Below are positions 1 to 5,860 of a stretch of DNA of 9,967 bases, piece by piece. How positions within the stretch are numbered: the first letter of the stretch is position 1; each line of letters opens with the position of its first letter. The notes beneath the pieces were generated by a model. The model worked only from the letters and a program-made list of their open reading frames with translations. It made no database searches and was not told where the DNA came from. The stretch lies in contig JBBEAX010000100.1 of the NCBI GenBank assembly GCA_040882645.1, positions 1 through 9,967 of the forward strand. Direction: 5' to 3'. The stretch is from JAUYIV01 sp040882645. GTDB lineage: Bacteria > Actinomycetota > Acidimicrobiia > Spongiisociales > UBA11373. The position numbers and the translations under genes were made by a program.

Positions 1-82
1 TCTCCGATTCGACGCGCGAGACCGAGTCGAATGTGGGGAAGTTGGCGGCGGTGACAGGAACCGACGCCGGACCGTCATCGGC

Positions 83-88
83 TAGCCT
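83..88 (+). promoter_or_regulatory. Candidate -10 element for the kinase transcript
   Basis: TAGCCT fits the actinobacterial TANNNT -10 pattern. Transcription would start near 94-95, just before the hairpin at 100-119 and the short reading frame at 135-194. No convincing -35 box is visible. Six-base matches of this kind are common, so this is weak. Confidence 0.3.
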
Positions 89-99
89 TCGCTCTCGAT

Positions 100-119
100 C
101 CGGGCCCGCTTTCGCCCGG
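100..119 (+). other. Hairpin in kinase leader
   Basis: The arms CCGGGC (100-105) and GCCCGG (114-119) pair over an 8-nt loop. The hairpin ends five bases before a strong Shine-Dalgarno sequence (GGGAGG, 124-129), so it would shape the 5' end of the leader RNA. There is no U-tract, so it is not an evident terminator. Confidence 0.35.
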
Positions 120-134
120 GGAAGGGAGGCCGAC

Positions 135-194
135 ATGAGCACGCTCCTGGAGCTCGCCATCGCTCGTTCGCCGCTTCCCGACACTTTCGTCTGA
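135..194 (+). CDS. Possible 19-aa leader peptide upstream of RIO kinase
   Basis: An ATG lies five bases after GGGAGG (124-129) and opens a 19-codon frame (MSTLLELAIARSPLPDTFV) ending in TGA at 192-194. It stops 49 nt before the kinase start. Just after its stop, TCTCCT (202-207) is complementary to AGGAGA (232-237), which contains most of the kinase ribosome-binding site. A ribosome finishing the peptide could therefore affect access to that site. The peptide shows no runs of one amino acid, as classic attenuators have, and I do not recognise it. The strong Shine-Dalgarno is what is seen directly; the regulatory role is inference. Confidence 0.35.
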   Translation: MSTLLELAIARSPLPDTFV

Positions 195-243
195 CTTTCG
201 ATCTCCTCGGGATGCGGCTCCGCCCATTCAAAGGAGACCTCTC

Positions 244-996
244 TTGTCCGAGGACCCGTCTGCGTATTTCATCGATGAGCTGTACATCAGTTCGGTGATC
301 CGACCCATCAAGAGCGGCAAGGAAGCCAACGTGTTGTTGTGCCGCGCCAACACCGATCTCGCCGGCGCCGACCTCGCTGCCCTCAAGGTCTATGTGCCGT
401 CGGACAATCGGGACTTCCGCCACGACGCGATGTACCGGGCCGGGGAGTGGATTCCTGACGCCCGCGCTCGCCGCGCCATGGACAAGAAGACCCGTTTTGG
501 CAGACAGGTTCAGGCCGGTACCTGGGTGGACCGCGAGTGGCAGGCCATGAGTCGCCTCCACGCCGCCGGCGTCTCCGTACCGAGACCGATCGCCAGGAGC
601 GGCGACGCCATCCTCATGGCCTATGTGGGCGACGAGGACGGACCCGCCCCGCTCCTGCGTTCGTATCGGCCAGCGGACCCGGGCGAGGCCGAGTCCCTCC
701 TCGATCAAGTGCTCGCCGCCGCTCGCGCGATGCTGCGGCTCGGCATAGTCCACGCCGACCTGTCTCCCTACAACGTCCTCGTGCGGGAGGGCCGCGCCGT
801 CGTGATCGACCTTCCCCAGGCGGTGGACCCATCACAGAACCCGGAGGCCGAGGAGTTCTTCCGCCGGGATGTTGCCCGCATCTGCACGTGGGCGGCTCGG
901 CACGGCGTGGCTCGTGATGCCCGTGAGGTTGCCGCCGAGATGTGGGAGTCGTGGCGATACGCGGAGAGCATCCCGGAAGACCTGCGTTGGCCGTGA
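244..996 (+). CDS. RIO-family atypical serine protein kinase/ATPase
   Basis: The 250-aa product has the landmarks of a RIO1-type kinase. A P-loop-like KSGKEANV sits at residues 23-30, the ATP-contacting lysine is probably K48 in ALKVY, the catalytic loop HADLSPYN is at 170-177, and the metal-binding IDLPQ segment at 188-192 replaces the DFG motif of ordinary kinases. Eukaryotic and archaeal RIO proteins act in small-subunit ribosome maturation; the bacterial members are poorly understood, so the substrate here is unknown. The protein is cytosolic, with no signal or membrane segment. The TTG start is chosen because AAGGAG (231-236) lies seven bases upstream. The length is about that of a minimal RIO domain, so nothing appears missing. 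A long leader precedes it, and the next gene starts about 80 nt downstream with its own promoter. Confidence 0.9.
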   Translation: MSEDPSAYFIDELYISSVIRPIKSGKEANVLLCRANTDLAGADLAALKVYVPSDNRDFRHDAMYRAGEWIPDARARRAMDKKTRFGRQVQAGTWVDREWQAMSRLHAAGVSVPRPIARSGDAILMAYVGDEDGPAPLLRSYRPADPGEAESLLDQVLAAARAMLRLGIVHADLSPYNVLVREGRAVVIDLPQAVDPSQNPEAEEFFRRDVARICTWAARHGVARDAREVAAEMWESWRYAESIPEDLRWP

Positions 997-1065
997 GCCG
1001 TTTCACGTGCTCCCAGGCGCATGAGCCCATTCTCTCCGGCATCCGACGACTCAGACACCAAGGAG

Positions 1066-1071
1066 TAGCGT
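1066..1071 (+). promoter_or_regulatory. -10 element, leaderless geometry, secreted-protein gene
   Basis: TAGCGT (TANNNT) is followed by exactly six bases and then the ATG at 1078, which places +1 on the A of the start codon. AAGGAG at 1060-1065 would then lie outside the transcript, or serve a longer transcript with a 12-nt spacer. Both readings are possible. Confidence 0.45.
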
Positions 1072-1077
1072 CCTTCT

Positions 1078-1515
1078 ATGCATGCACAAAAGACCTTCAC
1101 CGCACTCCTTTTGGTCGCCTCTGTGGTCTTCGGTGCGACCACCGAAGCTGGCGCGGGTGCAGCGCTCACCAACTGAAAGACGTTCGGCTCGGCCGTGGCG
1201 ACGGGGCGAGAGTGGGCTTCCACACCCACGGTCTCCGTCGACAGCACGACGCTTCGCGACCCTCAGACAATCCGATTCTTCTTGAGCGGGACGGCTCCAG
1301 ACGTCAGTGTCAATTGGAACCTGTACTGCTTCAACGCCACAGGATTCGACACTCGCTATGTCAGCGGGTCACGTGACGATGTGAATCTCCCATTCAAGAA
1401 GTCGGTAGGCGGCACCTGGATCCGTGACTACGACTACTGCAACCTCGACGTCTGGGCCTTCAGCATCGATGAAGGCGAGATCAAGTTGAGGGAGCGGGCC
1501 AGGTACGGCTCATAG
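1078..1515 (+). pseudogene. Small secreted protein interrupted by an in-frame TGA
   Basis: The first 32 codons form a typical Sec signal peptide: positive start (MHAQK), hydrophobic core (TALLLVASVVFG) and a small-residue cleavage zone (AGAGA). Codon 33 is TGA (1174-1176). The same frame then stays open to TAG at 1513-1515, giving about 112 further residues with two cysteines (in NLYCFN and DYDYCNL) that could form a disulfide, many aromatics and a beta-rich look. The signal peptide lacks a mature domain and the downstream part lacks a secretion signal, so they read as one 145-codon gene split by a nonsense change; TGG (Trp) to TGA is a single substitution. A GTG at 1195 could restart translation but has no Shine-Dalgarno and would give a cytosolic product. 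I do not recognise the family. Sequencing error or readthrough are the alternatives. Confidence 0.6.
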
Positions 1516-1549
1516 CCATGTAACGGGATCGACCGGACCCTCACCCCCC

Positions 1550-2800
1550 TCAGGGAGGCAGCCCACTCTTCGTGTATCGGTGGCCCAGGGGGCTGATCCA
1601 GAGGTGGTCGCCGCCGGGGAGGAGGCGGTGTTTCCAGCCGAGGGCGTGGCGGACCGTGAGGTGGTCGTGTTTGCAGCCGGCGTCGAGTCCGTCGGACGAA
1701 GTTTCGTGCCGTTCGGCCCATGGGGTGCGGTGGTCGAGGTCGCACTGCCTTGCGGGCATGCGGCATCCCGGGAAGTAGCAGACCCGGTCCCGGGCTTCGA
1801 CGCGGCGGCGCTGGGTGGCGCCGGGACGGCGGCGGGTGGTCCCGTCGTGGATGGGGAGCCCGGTCCCCGGGTCGAAGATGGTGTAACGCCACTGCCCGTT
1901 GGCCTGCGCTTCGGCGACCTGGCGGGCGATGTCGGCGATCACCGGGCCGTAGCCGCCGAGGTCGCCGGGGGCTTCGGAGAGGCGGGCGAGGGTTTCGAGG
2001 TCGACGTGAAGGTCGACGATGCCTCCGCGGCTCGGCTGGGCCGTGCCGGCGAGGATGTCGAGATACACGTCGGCGCGGAGCTGATCGATGGTTCGGGGGT
2101 CGCCGGCCCGGCGGAGCGACAGCGCCATCTCATTGATGCGTGAGGCGATGGCGGTGACCTGGTCGGGTGGCAGGTCGAGGCCCAGCAGATTGGCGGTGCC
2201 TTCGGGGGAGGGCTCGATCACCACCCGGCGACGGTCGGCGGCTTCGTCGTAGCGCTCCCGGGCGGTTTCCGGGTCGGCCTCGACGCACAGGCGCCGAAGG
2301 CGCGCCGCCAGTTCCCCGGTGGTCAGCCGGGGGGCGTCGGCGATGATCTCTTCGACGACCAGCCTGGCGGCGGCATCCTCGAGATGGGAGGTTCCGTGGG
2401 ACAGGACCCGGGCCCGGCGCGAGTCGATGTCGCCGGCGGCGAGCGACCGCAGCACGCGGGGGAGGCGTCGGGCCAGGTCGATAGCCAGGTCGAGGTCCGA
2501 CTCGGCGGCGCGGCGGGTGAGGCGCAGCGCGGCGCGGATCTCGGTCGCCGCCGCCTCCCACGCCAGGTCGAGGTCGTCGGGGAACTCGGATTGCTCGAGG
2601 TGGTCGGAGATCGACGCCATTGCCGCGAATGCCTGGGCCTCGAAGTAGGAGGCCATCCGCCGGTGAGCACGCAGCACCACGATCCGGTCGTACCCGGAGA
2701 TCGTGCTCAGATCGATCGACGAGAGGAATGCCCCCAGCGCCGGGCCGGGTGTCATCTCGTCGAGACCAGGTGGAATCATCTCGAGCTCTCTATCGAACAT
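1550..2800 (-). CDS. DUF222/HNH endonuclease (13E12 repeat family)
   Basis: This 416-aa protein has the two-part layout of actinobacterial 13E12/REP proteins. An alpha-helical, Arg/Glu/Ala-rich DUF222 region covers roughly residues 10-310 (it includes LSTISGYDRIVVLRAHRRM, typical of its start). A C-terminal HNH domain from about 340 has zinc-type CxxxxC (YFPGCRMP), the CDLDHRTPW motif, and a CKHDH...RH segment, then the usual W-SPLGH-Y tail. It probably cuts or nicks DNA; family roles are poorly defined. The central Asn of HNH appears replaced (DGL where most members have NL). The reading frame stays open to a GTG at 2968, but I prefer ATG 2800 because a -10 element and a LexA box sit exactly there; ATG 2779 (409 aa) is the alternative. 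It ends 34 bp from the convergent gene at 1515. Confidence 0.85.
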   Translation of the reverse strand: MFDRELEMIPPGLDEMTPGPALGAFLSSIDLSTISGYDRIVVLRAHRRMASYFEAQAFAAMASISDHLEQSEFPDDLDLAWEAAATEIRAALRLTRRAAESDLDLAIDLARRLPRVLRSLAAGDIDSRRARVLSHGTSHLEDAAARLVVEEIIADAPRLTTGELAARLRRLCVEADPETARERYDEAADRRRVVIEPSPEGTANLLGLDLPPDQVTAIASRINEMALSLRRAGDPRTIDQLRADVYLDILAGTAQPSRGGIVDLHVDLETLARLSEAPGDLGGYGPVIADIARQVAEAQANGQWRYTIFDPGTGLPIHDGTTRRRPGATQRRRVEARDRVCYFPGCRMPARQCDLDHRTPWAERHETSSDGLDAGCKHDHLTVRHALGWKHRLLPGGDHLWISPLGHRYTKSGLPP

Positions 2801-2808
2801 GTGTTCGA
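2793..2808 (-). promoter_or_regulatory. LexA (SOS) box
   Basis: TCGAAC-N4-GTTCGA is a perfect match to the actinobacterial SOS box, extended to 9-bp arms with a 2-bp centre (2791-2810). It covers the start region and -10 element of the HNH gene, so bound LexA would block transcription directly. LexA boxes in front of 13E12-family genes are known from Mycobacterium tuberculosis. This implies DNA-damage induction of the nuclease. Confidence 0.85.
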
Positions 2809-2813
2809 TAGTA
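2808..2813 (-). promoter_or_regulatory. -10 element of the HNH gene, overlapping the LexA box
   Basis: On the minus strand TACTAT (TANNNT) ends seven bases before the ATG at 2800, giving a leaderless or nearly leaderless mRNA. It overlaps the outer arm of the SOS palindrome. A TTGTCA upstream is only 11 bp away, too close for a normal -35. Confidence 0.5.
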
Positions 2814-3109
2814 AGACCCGGGTGTGACAAGATTGCGTTCCTGGCGAGGCGGGTCGAGCCACCGTCGTCGCCGGCCCCGAACCCGATTTCGCCATCGCGC
2901 GGGTGCCGCGGAATCTGCTCAAAGTCTGACGCGGGCGGTCGCAGGTTTGGGCGCGTCGACAATGTCACCCTCGACGACCAAGAACAAGTAGCGGTCTTCG
3001 CCAGAGGTCACACCAGGATCGACGTGTGGCTTCTGCCGGGTCCTTCGCCTCTGGCCCAGCCCGCGAGACCCTCCGAATGATGATCCGTAACTAGCCGAGG
3101 AGCTGCGGA
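2814..3109. other. Intergenic region between divergent genes
   Basis: I see no convincing gene in these roughly 300 bases. The minus-strand frame continues through the left part, but upstream of the nuclease promoter and without family-like sequence. One structured element is present: GCCAGAGG (3000-3007) pairs with CCTCTGGC (3048-3055), and between them CACAC (3009-3013) could pair with GTGTG. It ends about 55 bp before the lipoprotein start. A role as leader RNA structure or decayed sequence is possible but unproven. Confidence 0.4.
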
Positions 3110-3667
3110 ATGCGGCGACTTTCTGTTCTGCCCCTTCTCGCACTCGCGATCGCCTCCTGCGGCGGGTCCGGTGCGACCGACGACACCGATCTCTCCACGA
3201 CTGCGGCCACCACGACGACTTTGCTCGCGACCACCACGGCCGCCACAACGACCACGACGATCCGGACGACCACGACGGCTGCCCCAACGACGACCACAGA
3301 GCCAGCCGACGATCCCTGGGTGGATGGCGCAACGGTGCTCCGTGCCGGCGACTGCTTGATCGAGACCCCGGGGTCCGGTGGGGGCGCCCCCGAATTCGAA
3401 GCTGCGCCGTGTGACTCCCCGCACCAGGGGGAAGTGGTCGGCACGGGTGCTTCGTGTCCCGCTGGGATCAGTCAGGCCGACTTCACGGCGCTCGCGTCCG
3501 CATACGTCGGGGTCGGCGAGGACGAGTTCTTCGATTGGATGAACCGCGAGGGACTCACTGCGGTATCGAAGGCACGATTCGGCGGCGGGGGCCAAGCCGA
3601 GGCCTCGATGTGCCTGTTGAGCAGCGGGAGCGACCTGTTCGAGTCATATCGAGCAACCACCGAATAG
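3110..3667 (+). CDS. Septum-formation-like lipoprotein with Thr-rich linker
   Basis: The 185-aa protein starts with a lipoprotein signal (RRLSVLPLLALAIASC) whose lipobox IASC puts the acylated cysteine at C17, so the mature protein should be anchored to the outer face of the cytoplasmic membrane. A disordered, almost pure Thr/Ala linker runs from about 29 to 64. The C-terminal part (about 75-185) has GDC (C82) and PCDSPHQGEVVG (C101), the hallmark of the actinobacterial Septum_form family, with C116 and C168 as probable disulfide partners. Members of that family have been linked to cell-division or cell-surface functions, but the role is poorly established. ATG 3110 is supported by GAGGAG (3097-3102). 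The gene ends before a hairpin and a decayed gene fragment. Confidence 0.8.
   Translation: MRRLSVLPLLALAIASCGGSGATDDTDLSTTAATTTTLLATTTAATTTTTIRTTTTAAPTTTTEPADDPWVDGATVLRAGDCLIETPGSGGGAPEFEAAPCDSPHQGEVVGTGASCPAGISQADFTALASAYVGVGEDEFFDWMNREGLTAVSKARFGGGGQAEASMCLLSSGSDLFESYRATTE
3195..3305 (+). repeat. Low-complexity Thr-codon tract (ACC/ACG/ACA)
   Basis: Runs of threonine codons encode the linker of the lipoprotein. They resemble a simple-sequence repeat, but synonymous codons are mixed, so the tract looks selected at protein level rather than produced by recent slippage. A shorter tract of the same kind lies in the second lipoprotein gene (about 4900-4950). Confidence 0.6.
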
Positions 3668-3668
3668 G

Positions 3669-3740
3669 CCGGTAAAGGACTGCCCGCAGCACCTCCCCTC
3701 GGGCAGTGGAGAGTCGTCGGGTTCCGGCTCGTCCGACTGA
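3669..3740 (+). pseudogene. Decayed copy of the small Cys/Gly/Ser gene found at 5662-5838
   Basis: Two blocks match the small gene downstream in the same order. Positions 3668-3693 match 5701-5726 at 23 of 26 bases, and 3713-3745 match 5811-5843 at about 27 of 33. Read in one frame, 3669-3740 encodes PVKDCPQH...SSGSGSSD then TGA, against PVKDCPKH...SSSSGSKD in the intact gene. The copy lacks 21 codons of the middle, in frame, and the frame has no usable start codon before an upstream stop at 3618-3620. It is therefore best read as a truncated relic whose 5' end has been lost into the lipoprotein gene. Confidence 0.5.
3680..3706 (+). terminator. Hairpin after the septum-formation-like gene
   Basis: The arms CTGCCCG (3680-3686) and CGGGCAG (3700-3706) pair over a 13-nt loop starting 13 bases after the lipoprotein stop. 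There is no T-run, so termination would be of the weak GC-hairpin type common in high-GC genomes. The left arm lies inside the decayed gene copy, so the pairing may be accidental. Confidence 0.35.
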
Positions 3741-3768
3741 CGATCGAGGCTGCCGCGCGAGCGAGGCG

Positions 3769-3774
3769 TAGGCT
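3769..3774 (+). promoter_or_regulatory. -10 element, leaderless geometry, VOC gene
   Basis: TAGGCT is followed by six bases and then ATG 3781, so transcription would begin on the start codon. No Shine-Dalgarno is present, which agrees with a leaderless mRNA. Confidence 0.55.
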
Positions 3775-3780
3775 CGCCCC

Positions 3781-4170
3781 ATGCCTATTCGCCTCGATCA
3801 CACCATCCTCGAGGTCGACGATCTGGACGAGTCGCTCGTCTTCTATCGGGATGTCGTTGGGTTGGCCCATGGGGGAGCGAACGGCCCCTTCGAGGTCATG
3901 CTCGTCACTCCTGACCTGGCGATCGATCTGTACGAGGCGCCGGTCGAGTCGTCTCGCCATCTGGCGTTCGGCATGGACCGCGACACCTTCGATGCCACCT
4001 TCGAGCGGATCCGTGCTGCCGGTATCACATTCGGCAATGGGCCGAGCAAGGCGCGCAACATGAAGGGACCGGGCCGATCCTCCGGGGTACACGGGGCGAC
4101 CGCGTCCGTGTACTTCGAGGACCCCAGCGGGCACATGCTCGAAATCCTCACCTACGACCTGGGGTCCTGA
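3781..4170 (+). CDS. VOC-superfamily (glyoxalase/dioxygenase-fold) protein
   Basis: The 129-aa protein is a single VOC domain with the two beta-alpha-beta-beta-beta modules. The first opens with LDHTILEVDDLDESLVFYRD, the second ends with VYFEDPSGHMLEIL. H7, H60 (in RHLAFGM) and E121 occupy the usual metal-ligand positions, so divalent-metal binding is likely. Family members include glyoxalase I, extradiol dioxygenases, fosfomycin and bleomycin resistance proteins; nothing here singles out a substrate. The length is normal and there is no secretion signal. Start ATG 3781 is supported by the -10 element six bases upstream. No pathway partner is adjacent. Confidence 0.88.
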   Translation: MPIRLDHTILEVDDLDESLVFYRDVVGLAHGGANGPFEVMLVTPDLAIDLYEAPVESSRHLAFGMDRDTFDATFERIRAAGITFGNGPSKARNMKGPGRSSGVHGATASVYFEDPSGHMLEILTYDLGS

Positions 4171-4221
4171 ACCCGACAAGCCCGGGCTCTAGTTACCCCG
4201 ACCGGCATCACCCGGCGCGTG

Positions 4222-4227
4222 TAGCCT
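4222..4227 (+). promoter_or_regulatory. Candidate -10 element for the four-helix membrane protein
   Basis: TAGCCT would start transcription near 4234, leaving a leader of about 30 nt that carries the AAAGGGG ribosome-binding site at 4251-4257. The same hexamer occurs in front of the kinase leader. No clear -35 is present. Confidence 0.35.
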
Positions 4228-4263
4228 CGGCTGCCAGCAGACCTCAGCAGAAAGGGGATCGGG

Positions 4264-4695
4264 ATGACCTCCGACGCACCACCACCCGCACCACCCCCGG
4301 CGAGTTCGGGCGGAGGCTCGGGCGGCATGGATTTCTCGAGCCTGAGTCAGGGTGAGAAACTCGTCGGTCTCGCCGCGCTGGCGGTGATCGCGGTGTACGT
4401 GATCTTCGAGTTGATCACCGAGGACTACTTCGTGAACTACATCGCGATCCTGCTCGCCGCATTCATCCTCGCCGTCTTGTGGATGAAGCTGCAGCGCCCG
4501 GGCACAAGGTTGGCGGTGCCGTCGTCATCGTTGCTGCGTGCGTGTGGCTATCTGCTCCTCGTATTCGGTGTGGTCCTGTTCATCGACCAGCTCAAGGACG
4601 ACATCTTTGACGCGCCGGGAGCCACGATCGCGGCCGCGCTGATCCTGTATGGAGCATGCGCTCTCGCCGGCTACGGGGCCAAGCAGCTCGACTAG
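4264..4695 (+). CDS. Four-helix integral membrane protein, unknown function
   Basis: This 143-aa protein starts with a Pro/Gly/Ser-rich, probably disordered tail (residues 1-25) and then has four hydrophobic stretches: about 33-51 (LVGLAALAVIAVYVIFELI), 59-74, 91-107 and 119-137. Short polar loops, one acidic (DQLKDDIFD), separate the helices. No catalytic motif or recognised domain is seen. Pro-rich tails on small membrane proteins are common in actinobacteria. ATG 4264 is supported by AAAGGGG (4251-4257) six bases upstream. The next gene is on the same strand about 95 nt away, so co-transcription is possible but not shown. Confidence 0.75.
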   Translation: MTSDAPPPAPPPASSGGGSGGMDFSSLSQGEKLVGLAALAVIAVYVIFELITEDYFVNYIAILLAAFILAVLWMKLQRPGTRLAVPSSSLLRACGYLLLVFGVVLFIDQLKDDIFDAPGATIAAALILYGACALAGYGAKQLD

Positions 4696-4790
4696 AGGTC
4701 TGGCGCGCCGAGTCGTCTTCCCCTGATGCTGAGACGCCCGCGCAGATAGCGTTGGCGGAAGCAGGCATCAAAGCGAAAGGCAACGGGACG

Positions 4791-5588
4791 ATGACCGTGT
4801 TCGCTCCTCGTCGGCTGGCCATCCTGCCGGTGCTCGGCATCGTCGCACTGACATCCTGCGGCGCGGAGGTAGCGGAGGTGCCGGCCGTCCAGGAAACGAC
4901 GAGCACCGTCGCGGCTACGACCACGACGGCGGTGACGACGACCACCGAGCCACCGCGGTACGAGTGGCCGGCCGATGTCTCCGACTCGATGCTGTTCTGG
5001 GGTCCTCCGGTCGGGCCCGTATTCGAGATCTTCCGATTCGACACAATCGAAGAGCTCGCCGAGTCGGCCAGCGTCGTGCTCATCGGCGTACCGGTCGACT
5101 ACGGCCCCACCCTCCGGATGGGAGGCGACCCGGACAACAACGAGACCACCTCGAATCCGAGCGTGATCGTCGAAGTGGTCGAGGTGGTGCGGTCCCGGGC
5201 AGGGATCCTCGGATTGACCAACCCGTTGCCCGGTGAACGGATCACCGTGATCGTCGAGCATCGCCCCGACGCCATCTTGCCGAACGCACCGGCACTGCTC
5301 TTCCTGCAGATGCCGGGGGACGAGCGGCATCACTTCATACTTCTGCCCGAGGATGCGCCCGAGGCGGGCCGGGAGGCCTACACCGAGCAGTTCTTGGCGT
5401 GGGAAGCATTTCGTGCCGGAAAGTACCTCTTCTTCAACACCCAGTCGATCCTCGTCGGGGATACCACCTCGACCAGGCTTCCGCGGCGCGCCGATTACGA
5501 ATACGACCCACTGGACGACGTGATCGACGGTGTGCCGATCGCCGACATCGTGGAGCTCATCCGTTCGATGCCCCCTCCGGCCGCCTAG
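4791..5588 (+). CDS. Secreted lipoprotein with Thr-rich linker, unknown function
   Basis: The 265-aa product has a lipoprotein signal (FAPRRLAILPVLGIVALTSC) with lipobox LTSC and acylated C23, then a Thr-rich linker (about 36-53), then an extracytoplasmic domain. That domain, about 83-225, reads TIEELAESASVVLIGVPV ... VIVEVVEVVRSR ... ITVIVEHRP ... PALLFLQMP. The pattern of 'element of doubt/export signal, V-G-V, VEV-V, LLFL' resembles a widespread secreted beta-rich domain of unknown function in which such segments recur; the match is by eye. The frame is open to 4656, but ATG 4791 is chosen because it alone gives a proper signal peptide and has AAAGG (4776-4780) ten bases upstream. Confidence 0.72.
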   Translation: MTVFAPRRLAILPVLGIVALTSCGAEVAEVPAVQETTSTVAATTTTAVTTTTEPPRYEWPADVSDSMLFWGPPVGPVFEIFRFDTIEELAESASVVLIGVPVDYGPTLRMGGDPDNNETTSNPSVIVEVVEVVRSRAGILGLTNPLPGERITVIVEHRPDAILPNAPALLFLQMPGDERHHFILLPEDAPEAGREAYTEQFLAWEAFRAGKYLFFNTQSILVGDTTSTRLPRRADYEYDPLDDVIDGVPIADIVELIRSMPPPAA

Positions 5589-5631
5589 GCCGACCAGAAC
5601 CACGCCGGACCGAACCGAGCCAACGGGCGGG

Positions 5632-5637
5632 TACGAT
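5632..5637 (+). promoter_or_regulatory. Candidate -10 element for the small Cys/Gly/Ser gene
   Basis: TACGAT fits TANNNT. Transcription from about 5644 would give a short leader containing the perfect Shine-Dalgarno AAGGAG at 5650-5655. The -35 region is not recognisable. Confidence 0.35.
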
Positions 5638-5661
5638 CTCCGTTCGATCAAGGAGCTGCGT

Positions 5662-5838
5662 CTGTCCACCTCTCATCTCTGCAACGGCACATGGCGGCCC
5701 GGACCGGTCAAGGACTGCCCGAAGCACACGCGCCTCAGCAAGAAGCAGAAGTCGGTGTACCGCAGCGGTGAAAAGAAGCCAGGCGGATCGTCGGGCTCGG
5801 GCGGCGGCGGGTCGTCGAGTTCCGGTTCGAAGGACTGA
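5662..5838 (+). CDS. Small basic Cys/Gly/Ser protein, apparent CTG start
   Basis: A 58-codon frame follows a perfect AAGGAG (5650-5655) after six bases, but the codon at that place is CTG, not ATG, GTG or TTG. The product reads STSHLCNGTWRPGPVKDCPKH, a lysine-rich stretch with RLSKKQK and RSGEKKP, and a Gly/Ser tail ending GSKD. The two cysteines are 14 residues apart. No signal peptide or membrane segment is seen. The frame also continues upstream, but that part overlaps the previous gene and reads as its shadow. A decayed in-frame copy near 3669-3740 supports the view that this frame encodes protein. The family is unknown to me. It ends 22 nt before the next gene, so the two may be co-transcribed. 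Confidence 0.5.
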   Translation: MSTSHLCNGTWRPGPVKDCPKHTRLSKKQKSVYRSGEKKPGGSSGSGGGGSSSSGSKD

Positions 5839-5860
5839 TGATCAGGACGGCGGCACTTTG

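Noticed and set aside
82..753. Long minus-strand frame opposite the RIO kinase
   Set aside because: It lies antisense to a gene with clear kinase motifs and has a low-complexity Arg/Gly/His composition typical of a shadow frame in GC-rich DNA.
1174..1176. Selenocysteine or a reassigned TGA codon in the secreted protein
   Set aside because: Many genes in this window end in TGA, so the code is standard, and I see no strong stem-loop just after the codon that would suggest a selenocysteine element. Nonsense mutation is simpler.
2801..2968. N-terminal extension of the HNH protein to GTG 2968
   Set aside because: The extension does not look like family sequence and would place the promoter and LexA box inside the coding region.
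3195..3305. Possible CRISPR-like or minisatellite repeat
   Set aside because: The repetition is of threonine codons with mixed synonyms in a coding frame, with no fixed repeat and spacer lengths.
4179..4189. AGCCCGGGCT palindrome between the VOC and membrane-protein genes
   Set aside because: A 10-bp GC palindrome without a loop or T-run is common in GC-rich DNA and does not amount to a terminator or operator on its own.
4692..5669. Minus-strand frame of 325 codons opposite the second lipoprotein
   Set aside because: It has no ribosome-binding site or recognisable domain, and the plus strand has a convincing lipoprotein signal, lipobox and linker.
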